DNA from: Amoebidium appalachense
Lineage: Eukaryota > Ichthyosporea
DNA length: 64,000 bases
NCBI GenBank assembly: GCA_963693365.1
Contig: CAVNZM010000007.1
Span: forward strand, 2,976,001 to 3,040,000
Direction of reading: 5' to 3'
Below the pieces are notes generated by a model, which was not told the origin of the DNA, did not search any database, and saw only the letters and a list, made by a program, of their open reading frames with translations. A program made the translations under genes and the position numbers. This document shows, in pieces, positions 1 through 39,737 of the stretch (position 1 is the first letter of the stretch; every line of letters starts with the position of its first letter).

Positions 1-6390
<6,390 letters not shown>

Positions 6391-7687
6391 CTTGCCTCAA
6401 ACCAAGGGATTCTTCCCTTTTTGCTCTTTCCCTTTGTTTTCCTTTAGTTGTTAACAACGCAGACAGTTCTGAACGAAGCCTTCCCGCAAAATTATCATAA
6501 GAATAAAGTGAGCCGGATCTTTTGAACGTCTTTCAAGTTCAGGAAGGCTCGGTGTGAGAGTGCGTTAGATTTATCTGTGTGCGCCGCTTTTCATGGTGCG
6601 CACAAAAGCCCCGGGAACCAATCAGATGTACAAGGTCGGCACCAAAACAGATTTTGTTGTGTCCAAATTAGGACAATGAGTAAACCATATTTGGCTAAAG
6701 AATCTAAGCCTTGTCTCTTCCATAAAAAGACAAAAAATAAGTCTGCAAGTAGCTAAAATCCGCGTTTTAGGGAAAAATACTATATAAAAGGCAAAAATGA
6801 CATCCATATAGTAACTAATAGCTTCGACAGCGGTTTCTATCATATTCCCACGACTCCACAGGCACTATGTTACTAAATATCAAGTTCCCAATTCAATTTT
6901 GTTGTTCCGGTCCCCGGACCCGGCGATTTGTCGAATGTAATGGTGTTTTAATCGTCACGTTATTCATTGGCTATAAAACACCTAATCATATTGCAGCAAC
7001 AATATATTTCGCCAATCAGATCATTTTAAATTTGGCGGGCATTTTTGGTACAAACGGACGTCCCAGGGCGACTCCCACGCCCAAACGCGGCTTTATAATT
7101 ATCGGTTGCAACCCTGTACGTGGGCGGGTTTTGTTGATGACTTTCATTCTTGACAGATGGTGACACAACGACATTGACAGAAAGATGCCCATTTGCCTTG
7201 ACAAATACGGAAACGGCGGGCTCGAACGTGTGCACGTGGCCCACACCAAGAGGCCCGCATATGGGAAACTGTGTCGACGTATATATACGTGCATGTCCAA
7301 GTTTATTAGTGTTCTGCCAGTGACACCTCACCGTTTGCATATTTGTAGTTAACCCTAAGGTTAATGGACTTGGCACTTGAGGGTATATATGATGTATAAT
7401 ACGACTGTACTGCTTTGTCTCTCTTTTAATAGATTGTGTTACAGGGACGGGCTGAATGCGTTCACGATGAGCTTCGAATTCGCATGCATGCGCTTAAATC
7501 GAACAAACGGAGAGGGTTTTTATTGCATTCATGCTCGGACGCTACTGGAGCTGTATAATAAACGAGGTAGTATACGTATTCACAGGCTACTGCCAAATAC
7601 AAATACCCCGGGAAACATCTGGCCACGTTTTTCCAGACTGGGGACGAATCACGAGAGCATAATAGTAGTACACTCATCTGCTGTACT
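6391..7687. other. Intergenic, upstream of the Agd3-like gene; no gene seen
   Basis: Moderate-composition unique DNA. Short open frames are present on both strands (up to about 170 codons) but none has recognisable domain content or matching splice partners. CCAATCA heptamers occur at 6618 and 7012. A promoter for the minus-strand deacetylase should lie in the first few hundred bases; I see no clear TATA element at a convincing distance. Confidence 0.6.
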
Positions 7688-7787
7688 TAAGGGCGTGTTT
7701 GGCAGCGCAGTTATGTCGTCTTTTCATCGTATTCGTATTTTCGCGCAATACCACGGATACGAATTTGTTTTGGGCCAAACAAGCCAC
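7688..7787. mobile_element. Small MITE-like element, copy 1
   Basis: Begins with AAGGGCGTGTTTGGCAGC and ends with the imperfect complement TGGGCCAAACAAGCCACA. The interior resembles that of the element at 8301-8464 (AT-rich with TTTTCGC-CAATA). The ends resemble those of non-autonomous hAT-like elements, but the superfamily is not secure. Confidence 0.55.
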
Positions 7788-7801
7788 AGAATTATATCTC
7801 G

Positions 7802-7874
7802 CGAAAAGACGATGGGATCGCTTTCATATCGTCTTTTCGAAAATCACCTCCGGAGGTCCCGGGAGGTTATTTTC
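7802..7874. repeat. Two adjacent inverted repeats (hairpins)
   Basis: CGAAAAGACGAT (7802-7813) is perfectly complementary to 7828-7839. Directly after it, GAAAATCACCTCC (7839-7851) pairs with 7861-7874 with one mismatch. The structure may be part of, or derived from, the neighbouring MITE. Confidence 0.7.
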
Positions 7875-8300
7875 GGAAAGACGATATAACTTTTGGCCAA
7901 TCATAAGCGCAGTAAGCTTCTATTGGATCGATCCGATCCAATCCAGTTTTGACATTGTCGCGGACCATTTGTGGTTATTTTAGCTGTGAGGTTGGTGCCA
8001 ACTTGGTGGAAACCGGATCGGTACCTGTTCTTTTCCAAATAATGCCTTTTTTATACAATAGAAGTAAAAAAAAAACAATGATAGGTAGAAAATGTACCTT
8101 CATAAATATTATTTATATAAAAAGGTGCAAACTACGCTCAAAATATGACTTTTAATTGGATTCGAAGAACTAAGTATATCAATATCGATTTACATCCCTC
8201 CGCCCAATCAAACATCTGATATCGATCGATACATTTTTAGCATTCCCTTGATGAAACGTAAATTCGATCGAGCAAGCATATCTTGCGTGTTTTTCAAACT

Positions 8301-8464
8301 TTAGGCGCGTTTGGCAGCCATAATCGTAATAGGCGCGTTTGGCACGCCATAATCATAATCGCCCCTAAATACGCATACCTCAAGATAATTTTATAAATAC
8401 GATTATTCTTCTTTTCGCACAATAATACGAATACGATTATTTTTGGCTGCCAAACACGCCCTAA
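8301..8464. mobile_element. MITE with about 29-bp terminal inverted repeats, copy 2
   Basis: The left end TTAGGCGCGTTTGGCAGCC is mirrored at the right end by GGCTGCCAAACACGCCCTAA. A third copy of the terminal motif sits inside at 8331-8359. The element is 164 bp, AT-rich inside and has no coding capacity. It shares terminal sequence with 7688-7787, so at least two copies lie within 800 bp. Confidence 0.75.
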
Positions 8465-9269
8465 TAATCTGATTCATGAGTGACGGCGGAGCGTGTTGGC
8501 TTTACTGCAGCTAATAATAGCAGCACCTGGCGTCTATATTTAGCACGGAGCAACTCAAGAGACGTGGTACGGCGTGACAAAAATCTTGCGATCGGTTCGC
8601 CCCCAACGGTTGTACCACTCACTCTTGTACATGTGTGCCGGGGGACTCAACGTGAGGCCAACTAATAGGAGACATGCTAAACCCGTGGGTCCGAAACGTG
8701 CAGGATGGGTACAAGACCAAAGCACTTTTACTAACATTTAACTACACAAATCCCCCATACACCCACCACATACAGCAGTGGGTGATCTAGCTAGAGCCTG
8801 CCAGACTACTGTAGTCTTAGGGGAGGAGGAGGAGGGGGGAGGGAGGGAGGGAGAAGGGGGGAGGGAGTTAGGGCAGGGAGGGGGTGGGGGAGAGGGGGAG
8901 AGGGGGAGAGGGGGGAGGAGGGAGGGCGGGATGAGGGAGTATCATGGCGTCTTGAGCTAATAATCAGTCGTTATGACCTTCACTCATAACGGCAGTGTCA
9001 CATTAGTATTCAACCCCCCCCCCCCCCCCCCCCCTCCCCCCCCCCCCCCCCCCCCCCCCCCCCTTCCTCTACCCTCCCCCCTCCTCTCCTGCGCCCACCC
9101 CGGGCCCCTCCCCTCCCCTCCCCCCCCCTCCCCCCCTCCCCCCCCCCCCTCTACCCTCCCCCCCTCCTCTCCTGCGCCCACCCCCTCCCCCCCTCCCCCC
9201 TCCCCTCCCCCCCTCCCCCCCCTCCCCCTCCCCCCCCCCCCCCCCACACACACACACACACACGCACAT
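8465..9269. other. Intergenic, no gene; G- and C-rich tracts
   Basis: Unique sequence to about 8815, then a G/A-rich block (8820-8935) and a C-rich block (9008-9245) ending in a short CA run. Open frames across the blocks are poly-Gly/Pro artefacts. Confidence 0.7.
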
Positions 9270-9345
9270 TCGAATTCTCGAGATATAATAGCTATCTCAA
9301 GAATATCATACAGTTCCAATATAGTTTCAGCTACATATTAAAACC
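9270..9345 (+). repeat. Direct repeat left of the LINE
   Basis: A block of about 70 bp sharing CAAGAATATCATACAG and the AGTTT-AGCTACAT stretch with 11575-11640. Both copies follow a C-rich tract and a short CA microsatellite, and they bracket the LINE. Confidence 0.7.
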
Positions 9346-9404
9346 AACGATTTTATGTCAGCGGCTGCCGACATCGCACAGATACTACTGTCGCGGCGTT
9401 CGAA

Positions 9405-11455
9405 TTTTTTTTTTCTTTTGACTGGATTTATTCGACGGAAAGATATGTAAGTATGCACGGCATACTGAGAAGACAATAAAAACTTCACGAGTTATCCAGT
9501 AACAAGTGCATACTGAGATACCTGAACACTGTGTGAAAATCATATAAATACTCAATGTGACGACCAACAGAATTCAACAAAAAGTCTAAAGTGTTCACAT
9601 TGCCAGCTAGTGTAGCAGATACCCGTAGGGAAAGAGGTAAAACGCGACATAAAAATTCACACCTATCAACATGCTTGCGATTAAAAAGGTCAGCACAAGT
9701 GTGGCACCAGCGGCGATGAAAACAAGAATTACAGCGCCACTGCACAACTTCCCAGGCAATATCAACATCAGAGCACCATACAGACTTATCTACTAGGGTG
9801 GTATCCATACGTACAGCAGGAGAAATGTATCCTGCCAAAGCTCCCAAAAAGCGATAATGATCAGTACGGTGTTGCCTAAGGAACATAACACATGCCGACT
9901 GAGTTTTACCTTTGATTTCTCTATCAGAACGAGAAAGAAACTTATACTGCGTATGGTAATAACGCGAAAAGGCAGGCCTAGGAAAAACAGGAAGAGAAAA
10001 GAACGAGGGAGTGAGATAGGGAGAGGAAGAATCAGGTGGAAAGAGGGTAGTAGGCTGAGGACATTCAGAAGTAGTGTTGGTGAATCGGGGGGGAAGAGGG
10101 ATGGAGGGAGGGGGGGGAAAGAAAGCATAAAGAGGGTGACCATCAGGTAGCCTAACTAAATGAAAACAAAACGAAGAGACAATTCCTCCATACGACAAAC
10201 AGCAGACGACAATCTAAACATACTGATTAAGGGAGGCACAAACCGAGTACGAAACAAAGAGCGCAGCGCAGTACCCTGAAAATCGTCGAACTCGTTCAGC
10301 GCCATTGCCGCCTCGCGAAGTGGGGCGCAGGCCAATAGCGGAAGTCCATATTCGAAAGTCGGCCGTAAAAAAGTTTTATAGTACAGTAGAGAAGAAGGTT
10401 CGCAGGATGGATCACAGACTCCTGTTGAAACATATTTGACACGATGTGAAGCTTACCCTTCGCACGAGCGATCCGTGCCGTGAGGAGCTTGCGGAAATCA
10501 ATACCCCGTGCAGTAAAAGGAATACCCAAATAGTCATAGGTGCTCTGAACAGGAATAGGAAGACCGGCCAATCGAAAGGAAGTGTTCTTCGAAAAAGTAG
10601 CACACTTTGCAATTCCGACTGCCATGAGATTCTCGGTGCACCATTGATCCACCTGACGAAGCATCTGGTGCATGACATCTTCGGTTAAGGAACAAAGAAC
10701 AATATCGTCCGCAAAAAGGAGACCCGGTACACGGCGGGTATGCAGTTGGCCAAAGGGTTCGAGGGCGCAGGCTAAATCGTCAATGAAAACGTCAAACAAC
10801 AACGGACTCAGGAGGGACCCCTGCAGAAGACCCCGGGAACGGGAAAAACCGGGTGTTAATGTTCCATTGACCGCCGCGCGTCCGCGAGTGGTATCGAACA
10901 ACGCTTGCAGAAGACGGCCAAAGGGGGCTGGTAAGCCCCGCATAGCCAGCTTATGCCATAACAAACCAGTGGGTACGGTGTCGTAGGCGTTCTTAAGGTC
11001 GATGAAGACAACGTGTGGAGAGCCAGAAGTAATGGATTCATGGAGTAACAGACTGTGAGTATAACACGAATAGGCATGACGAAAGCCCCCTTGAAGGGAA
11101 GAAAGACGGAACACGGCGTTTAAAGAATCGTCGGTGTTAAACGCGCGAAGCATGCAACCCTCGAAGAGCCGACGAAAAACGTTGGTAAGTGTGACGGGAC
11201 GAAAGTCGTTAATGACCCCCTGCGATACCTTCTTACGAACGGGCGTAACGATTGTGTCAAGCCACGAATTTGGAATAAACCCGAGTTCGAAAAAAGCCGA
11301 AAAAAACTCACTAAGAAGGACAGCAAAAGGCGGGGGCGGGGGGGACTCTGCACGATTACGGGGCGGAATCACGGGAGAAAGAACCTTGAAAAGCACGGGA
11401 GGAAGAGCATCTTCCCGCACGCCTTGCGGGGTTTTAACGATATTTGTGAACGGCC
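9405..11455 (-). mobile_element. Non-LTR retrotransposon (LINE), 5'-truncated and frameshifted
   Basis: The largest open stretch, read leftward from about 11455 to 10296, is a reverse transcriptase: DFRPVTLTNVFRRLFEG, GGFRHAYSCYTH, VFIDLKNAYDTV (motif A), GLLQGSLLSPLLFDVFIDDL (motif B) and LFADDIVLCS (catalytic FADD, motif C). Near 10390 the frame shifts; the continuation LRPTFEYGLPLLACAPLREA is in another frame, and a second shift lies near 10160. The C-terminal part (10198-9485) holds a C/H-rich motif, CNSCFHRRWCHTCADLF followed by His and Cys. A short 3' UTR ends in an A-rich tail, seen as T-rich at 9405. No endonuclease domain is visible. The copy as written cannot make a full protein. 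Confidence 0.93.
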
Positions 11456-11574
11456 CTCTGCTTCCCCGTCCCTCCCTATCTCCGACCCTCCCCCCCTCCA
11501 CCTCCCCCCCCCCCCCCCCCCCTTCTCTGACCTTCCGCCCTTCCCCCCCCCAACGCGCGCACACACACCCACAC
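11456..11574. repeat. C-rich tract at the truncated LINE 5' end
   Basis: Recognisable LINE coding sequence stops at about 11455 and gives way to C/T-rich sequence and a short CA run. This matches the sequence found before the repeat at 9270. Confidence 0.7.
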
Positions 11575-11640
11575 CCTCGAGAGTACTAGCGATTCCAAGA
11601 ATATCATACAGATCCAAGATAGTTTTAGCTACATGACAGT
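11575..11640 (+). repeat. Direct repeat right of the LINE
   Basis: Partner of 9270-9345 in the same orientation, with about a dozen differences over 65 bp by eye. Confidence 0.7.
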
Positions 11641-12154
11641 GCACACCCCCCTCCACTCACCCCTTATGCCACCGAGACTCGTATAAATCAGCCGCACATT
11701 CAATGAATCCACACACATGCATGTGCACACGCTCTCGCAGGCACGCCTGTGCAAAGAACGCGCTATAAATAACGCGCTAGTGGTATCATGTCAGTGCGTG
11801 TTCCCTCCCCCGAATTCGCCTGTCCCATCAACATGGGGAATTTTTTTTTTAATTTTTTTTTTAATCCATTACTTCCCGATTATGCAGTCGTATACATAGC
11901 GAATACAGTGACTGTACATGTAGATTAAATTTTATAAGTTAAACCCCGACATCGTTAAAGTTTTGAGCTTTCGTACAAGAAAGATTGTGAACATCGACGT
12001 GCATGGAATTAGCCTCCGGGCGGGCAGCATATGATATTGGATATATGGTGATTGCATGAGGTGCACGAGGACTTTGGAAAAGGAAAGGGCAAAGTTGGAC
12101 AAAAAGAAGCTGCGGCGGCCAACACGCAAGTGTGTGTATGTGCGCGCGCCAAAG

Positions 12155-12248
<94 letters not shown>

Positions 12249-12308
12249 CGCTTTCTTTCTTTCTTCTCCTTCTTCTTCTCCTTCTTCTTCTTCACATTTT
12301 TTTTTTTT

Positions 12309-12339
<31 letters not shown>

Positions 12340-12371
12340 GGGGGTGGGGGTGGCAACCAAAAAAAAAAAAA

Positions 12372-12407
<36 letters not shown>

Positions 12408-13217
12408 GGGGAGGGGGGGGGGGGGGGGGGAGGTGAGCGGAACCCTGAAAAACACAACGTCCTCAGGAACGAGGGCAAAGGCTGATCGATCACAAGACAC
12501 ACCCACCAACAGCTTAGAAAAGAGTTTATAATCGGGGTTGACATCACTACATAAAAGAGACTCTTAACACTTATTCATTTATTAACAACACGTGCATTAA
12601 CGGTGGTGGCACACACCATCACATGTCCATTGGCATCCCCTAGCCGCCGGCCTATTTATAGGTCTAGACCGTGTAGGCAATCTCTACCTTTAAGACCTTA
12701 AAACCTTAAAGAATATGAGCCGACATTCAGGGTATGATATCATAATCAGTGCTGACGGATACGTAGTAACTGGCTTTGCCACATATGTGGGGTCTAAGCC
12801 TTTTATCTTAAATGAAGTTATCGCCTATCGCGTGTTATATGGAGACTCAGTCCTGGAGAAGTGCAGGCTTCGTCTTTCTATGAAAAAGAATGTAGCGAAC
12901 ACCACTTCATGTTGATACCTCTCATGCAGTCAATTTATGTCCATGGACAACAACCTGTCATGCTACCAAGTAATAATGTACAAACATGCACATAAACCCC
13001 ACATCCCCCCCCCTCCCCCTTTCCCCTTCCCCTTTCATGCCCCCCCCCCCCCCCCCCCCCCTCTCCCTTCCCCCCTCCCCCCTTCCCCCCTCCCGCCCCT
13101 CCTGCCCTCCCCCCCCCCCCCCCTCAAACCAAACCAAAAAAAAAAAAAAAAAGAAGGCGGAAAAGAAAAAAAACAAACGGAAAAATCCCAAAGGCCGTTA
13201 CGTCATTACATATCTAC
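11641..13217. other. Intergenic between LINE and hydrolase; no gene
   Basis: Contains a (GT)n block (12160-12247), a pyrimidine block (12249-12318), two G homopolymers (12319-12344 and 12373-12430), unique DNA, and a C-rich block (13005-13123). Long open frames here are repeat translation. Sequence just left of 13218 is the 3' flank of the hydrolase. Confidence 0.7.
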
Positions 13218-19712
<6,495 letters not shown>

Positions 19713-20239
19713 GTTTTCGGTTTCTTTGGATCCACTCTTGGGTAATCCTCGATGGGATGGATGATGGTTGTGATGAGATACGGGCAGCTCTCAGCTCACG
19801 TGGATAACGCAACTAAGGAAACATAAAAAGGTCAATCGAGAAAAGAAAACCGGCCACAATGTAGCTAAAAGGAAGCTTGCATAATGAATATAGCCTCTAA
19901 AACCTATCACATATAACGTAGAAACTTTTCCCCTCCTCTCCCGGACTCCGAACTACAGAGCTTTTCCCGGCTGCTTTCTTTCTCGTCGGACGGTCGGACT
20001 TCTGTTTGTTTGTTTTTGCCGCATAGCGCAGCGAGAAGAAAGCAGAGCGTTGATTGGACAACTGAAAAGACCGCAAATCTGTATACCTATATTTGGGTAA
20101 AGGTGCCGGCACGCCAGTGGCTATGTGAAATGATTGGTAGATCTAGATCTATGATGATCTGCCTGCCCAGTGTACGTGCCTGTGTACGTGTAATTGTGTA
20201 TGCTGCGGCACGTGCTGCACACACTTTTCTGCACATTTC
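19713..20239. other. 5' flank of the hydrolase; no gene seen
   Basis: Unique sequence with CCAATCA/TGATTGG heptamers at 20051 and 20131. Presumed promoter region of the minus-strand hydrolase; no convincing TATA element. Confidence 0.55.
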
Positions 20240-20510
20240 GATAGGTGTGAGTTTTTATGTCGCGTTTTACCTTTTTCCCTACGGGTGTCTGCTACACTGG
20301 CTGGCAATGTGAACACTTTAGACTTTTTGTTGAATTCTGTTGGTCGTCACATTTAGGGTTTATATGATTTTCACACAGTGTTCAGGTATCTCAGTATGCA
20401 CTTGTTACTGGACAGTTCGTGAAGTTTTTATTGTCTTCGAACAGTATGCCGTGCATACTTGCATATATTTCCGTCGAATAATAAATCCAGTCAAAGAAAA
20501 AAAAAAACAT
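20240..20510 (+). mobile_element. 5'-truncated second copy of the LINE (3' end only)
   Basis: Matches the reverse complement of 9660-9405: the last about 60 codons of the C-terminal reading frame (now with a stop), the 3' UTR and the A-rich tail. It begins abruptly at about 20240. Its tail is followed by an (AT)n run. Confidence 0.9.
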
Positions 20511-20533
20511 TTCGAGAGCATACGCACATTTAC

Positions 20534-20537
<4 letters not shown>

Positions 20538-20570
<33 letters not shown>
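20538..20570. repeat. (AT)n microsatellite
   Basis: About 32 bp of alternating AT just downstream of the truncated LINE tail. Confidence 0.95.
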
Positions 20571-20574
<4 letters not shown>

Positions 20575-20659
20575 CTCCACATATGATGTCTATTTGATCC
20601 GTTATATCTCCACTTAGAATTTGTATGATGTTAAGTGTAACAGGGGGTTTACACACTTT

Positions 20660-21097
20660 TTATTGCGTGGACACTGCCACCGATTTTATTTCATGTATCT
20701 CCCTGGGAGGAAATCGATCGCGGCCTAGAAGACGTGTTTTGATGTCTTCCAGACTTAGAAACCGGCCCGGGCCGGGCCTAGCGCTCTTTGCCCGGGACTT
20801 TTCTGCCAACTTTGCTTGCGCTTTGCACTCTTTCTCCTTACTTCCTCTCAAACAAAAAAAGCCTTCCTTATGTGCAAGAGCCTTTTCCGTAATATCCTGG
20901 CCCCTGCACAATTGGATGTTGGTGATGAGTGTGGAATGTGGCTCCGAGAAGCCTTCTCTTTTCGCTCGCTCCAAGTTGCTCCCTTCACCAGCCCCCCAGG
21001 CTTTTTTTTCTGGCTCAAAGTGCTCTAAAGCACCGTAAAAGCTGTCTACTGTACACAATGGAGCTTGTGTTTGAAGCTTTATAGCATAGAAAAACAC
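20660..21097 (-). CDS. Possible 145-codon open frame, unrecognised
   Basis: Runs from an ATG at 21097 to a stop at 20660 with ordinary amino acid composition (EHFEPEKKAWGAGEG, LSLEDIKTRLLGRDR), unlike the repeat frames around it. I do not recognise it. An almost equally long frame exists on the other strand, and no splice partners are visible, so it may be chance or part of the element bounded by 20694 and 21848. The LEDxKTRLL peptide recurs in other frames at 21600 and 21810 because the DNA repeats. Confidence 0.2.
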   Translation of the reverse strand: MFFYAIKLQTQAPLCTVDSFYGALEHFEPEKKAWGAGEGSNLERAKREGFSEPHSTLITNIQLCRGQDITEKALAHKEGFFCLRGSKEKECKAQAKLAEKSRAKSARPGPGRFLSLEDIKTRLLGRDRFPPREIHEIKSVAVSTQ

Positions 21098-21848
21098 ATT
21101 GATCGTGTGCCATGCACAGAAAGGCTGTTTGTAAGGTCAACTGCTCCCCACTCAGATCTTCCACAGCAGTCTGCACATGAGCGAGCTGATGTTGTTTAAA
21201 GACAAGCTCAGCCAGCCACTACGTGTGTTAGGCCTGGGTGAGGTAACAGGAGTCTCGCAGATGCTGTGGTTTCATTGCAACTTTCGAAGTCACTGTGTGT
21301 TGCTGGGGGGTAACCAGGCCTAGATCTTTCAACAGTCGCTGCCCCGGCCCCCCATTACAAGTTGACATGCCAAGACACTCTTGTGTGCAATGAATAAAAA
21401 GCTATTGGGTGTCACACCCGTGTCCTATACAAGTTGAGTAGAACCATTCGCGAAAGGTTCTGGCAACAGCGCTTCGAACAGAGAAGCGAGGAAGCACAGC
21501 AGTGGAATGCCGAGTCGACTCGACAGGCCGCAGCGTCCGCAGCGTCCACAGCGCACGGTATGATAAAATCGATCGATCTGATAGAGTGCCAAATTCGAAG
21601 TCTAGAAGACCGCAAAACACGTCTCCTAGTAATCGCGACCAAGCACTTTCAAGCAGCTCTAAAACCGCTTTTTCATTAGTAACCGCGGTTCGCGTATTAT
21701 AAAAAGTTGTTATAAATGTTATAGGCTTAATAGCGGTACCCTACTTGTTGGGGATGTCTTAGCAAGAGCGCGATCGAAAAATAAGAAAACCTCAAATTTT
21801 GGTCTAGAAGACGTGTTTTGACGTCTTCCGGCCCAGGGAGATATCTTG
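20694..21848. mobile_element. Possible inverted-repeat-bounded element
   Basis: TATCTCCCTGGG at 20696-20707 is mirrored by CCCAGGGAGATA near 21832-21843. Close inside each end lies the same hairpin, AGAAGACGT-loop-ACGTCTTCC (20725-20752 and 21803-21830), and a third variant is at 21600-21632. No transposase is recognised. Confidence 0.4.
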
Positions 21849-22230
21849 TTGGGTGGAAGTACTGTTGGCCTTTGTGCCGACAACTCATGCACAACTCACC
21901 TACATGTCGTTAATAAACAGCACATTCCCCCCATTTATGTACACTGTCCACATGTGCACTTTTGGTGTTTTTCCAGCCTTTTGTTCGAGTATAATTGACA
22001 CCGTTTCAAAATCGACGGAATAAGCGACATAAGTCATGTAACTATAGTAGTATATATTCAACACTGACAACATTTCGCCTAACAGTAACTATATTAAACG
22101 TACTGCAGTCAAAGCAAGTACGGGGGGTGCCGAATGGATCATGATGTGGGCATCTTGACAATGTACGTACAACATGCTCCGTATAAGAGTGCGTGGAAAA
22201 ATGTACGTGAAAGTTCGCAGTTATATATAA
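21849..22230. other. Unique non-coding stretch, nothing recognised
   Basis: AT-rich unique DNA with no open frame of interest and no repeat that I could identify. Confidence 0.6.
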
Positions 22231-22319
22231 TTACGGGATATAGGTGGTGGTGCGCGTAACTGTGGGCGTGCACACCCGTAGTGGTGTGGTGGTTGTGATG
22301 GTGGTGGAGGGGGATGAGG

Positions 22320-22339
22320 AGGGCGGTGGTGGTGGTGGT

Positions 22340-22381
<42 letters not shown>

Positions 22382-22579
22382 TGTCTGTGTGTGTGTGTGT
22401 GTGTCACAGTGTGTGCGCGTGCGTGCGTGTGTGTGTTTGGCAATGCGTATGTGCGTGGTGATGGTGGTGGTGGTGGTGGTTGTTGTTGTTGTTGTTGTTG
22501 TTGTTGTGGTGGTGGTGGTGGTGGTGGTGGTGGTTGTTGTTGTTGTTGTGGTGGTGGTGGTGGTGGTGGTGGTGGTGGT

Positions 22580-22652
<73 letters not shown>
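22320..22652. repeat. (GGT)n, (GT)n, (GTT)n and long G tract
   Basis: Adjacent GT dinucleotide, GGT and GTT trinucleotide blocks end in about 75 consecutive G. The trinucleotide part would read as poly-Val, Cys or Trp depending on frame; I treat it as non-coding. Confidence 0.95.
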
Positions 22653-22653
<1 letters not shown>

Positions 22654-23001
22654 GAAGGGGGCCCAAAAGAGAACTTGAACAGTGATTCAATGACTTCATG
22701 TATTTATTTACTACGTTATGATAACTATCAACCAAGCCTTACACACCACACGGAGCCGTAAAATTTTACATGGACTAACATTCCCCTTTGACATAGGGGC
22801 CTACCAACTGATGTTAGCATGCCTAACACACGTGCAATAAATCACACCATCATACTTACATGTCAATAGGGATGTACTATGTCCACACAACCAGCTATCT
22901 CCATTCATTGCCGAGAAAAAAAATTGCCAAAAAAAAAAAAGGGGGAAAAAAAATAAAAAAATCCATATTCTGTGTTGCTAGCACCGTTCGAAGGTACTGT
23001 A

Positions 23002-23200
23002 GAACCAGGTAGTGATTGTTTACATCACCCCTCAAAAAGCAAACAAAACAACAACAACAACAACAAAAAAAAAACAGAGAACAAAGAAACTTTTTATGTT
23101 GCAGTGCTATAGAACCCAGGTAGTGATTGTTTACATCACCCCTCAAAAGAAAAGAAAACAACAAAAAAACAAAAACAAAGAACAAAGTAACGCTCTAAGT
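23002..23200. repeat. Tandem duplication of an approximately 105-bp unit
   Basis: Two copies share TAGTGATTGTTTACATCACC followed by CAAAA-rich sequence. Both are in the 3' flank of the minus-strand gene that ends at 23373. Confidence 0.85.
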
Positions 23201-23372
23201 TGCTTGCACACGCCCCGCGGCTGTGAGACCTAGTATTTCCCTTGTATTTACAACGATAACATATAATTAATCACCCCAATAACTTGTACACCTTCATGCC
23301 GAACACATCCGATTCGTTGATGATACAATACAAATCCCGATGTGGCAAATCGAATCGAATTGCCACACATCC

Positions 23373-25573
<2,201 letters not shown>

Positions 25574-25610
25574 CACTGCATGTGCACGTGCATGCACGTG
25601 TTATATGTTT

Positions 25611-25739
25611 ACCGAAAATGGAAAACAAAACTGATTTACTGAATATGGAAAACCAAAGTAATTTCCCGAGTATGGAAAACCAAAATAATTTACCAAAGAT
25701 GGAAAGCTAAAATTATGTACCGAATATCAAAAATTGAAC
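25611..25739. repeat. 27-bp tandem repeat, about 4.8 copies
   Basis: Diverged units of the form ACCGAATATGGAAAACCAAA plus AATTT, immediately upstream in sense of the first exon of the unknown gene. Confidence 0.85.
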
Positions 25740-25965
25740 TACTAGAAGCGAACACACACCTCTCCGTCCATAACACATACACACGGTTCCGAAATTACCA
25801 TACCCCCGTTGCAACCCCCCCCCCCCCCCCCCCCCCCCCCCACCCACACACACACACCATAAAATGAAAAAAAAAACCCAAAGGAAAAAAGAGTTAAAAA
25901 CAATAAAGATAGAGAGAAAGAAAACAAGGAGCACATAAGTCTACGTCGGTGTGTTCAGATAAGGG

Positions 25966-25996
<31 letters not shown>

Positions 25997-26112
25997 AGAG
26001 AAAGAAAGAGGCAAAAAAACAAACGGAAGAGAAACAAACCAAAACAAAGGAGGCAAAAAAAATAAAATAATAATAAATAAAAAATAAAAAAAAAGGGGGG
26101 AAAATCCCCTAA

Positions 26113-39737
<13,625 letters not shown>

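Noticed and set aside
12430-12548. Minus-strand CWWVCLVIDQ-type frame as an extra exon
   Set aside because: No start or splice partner, and the neighbouring hydrolase is already complete with a stop at 13218.
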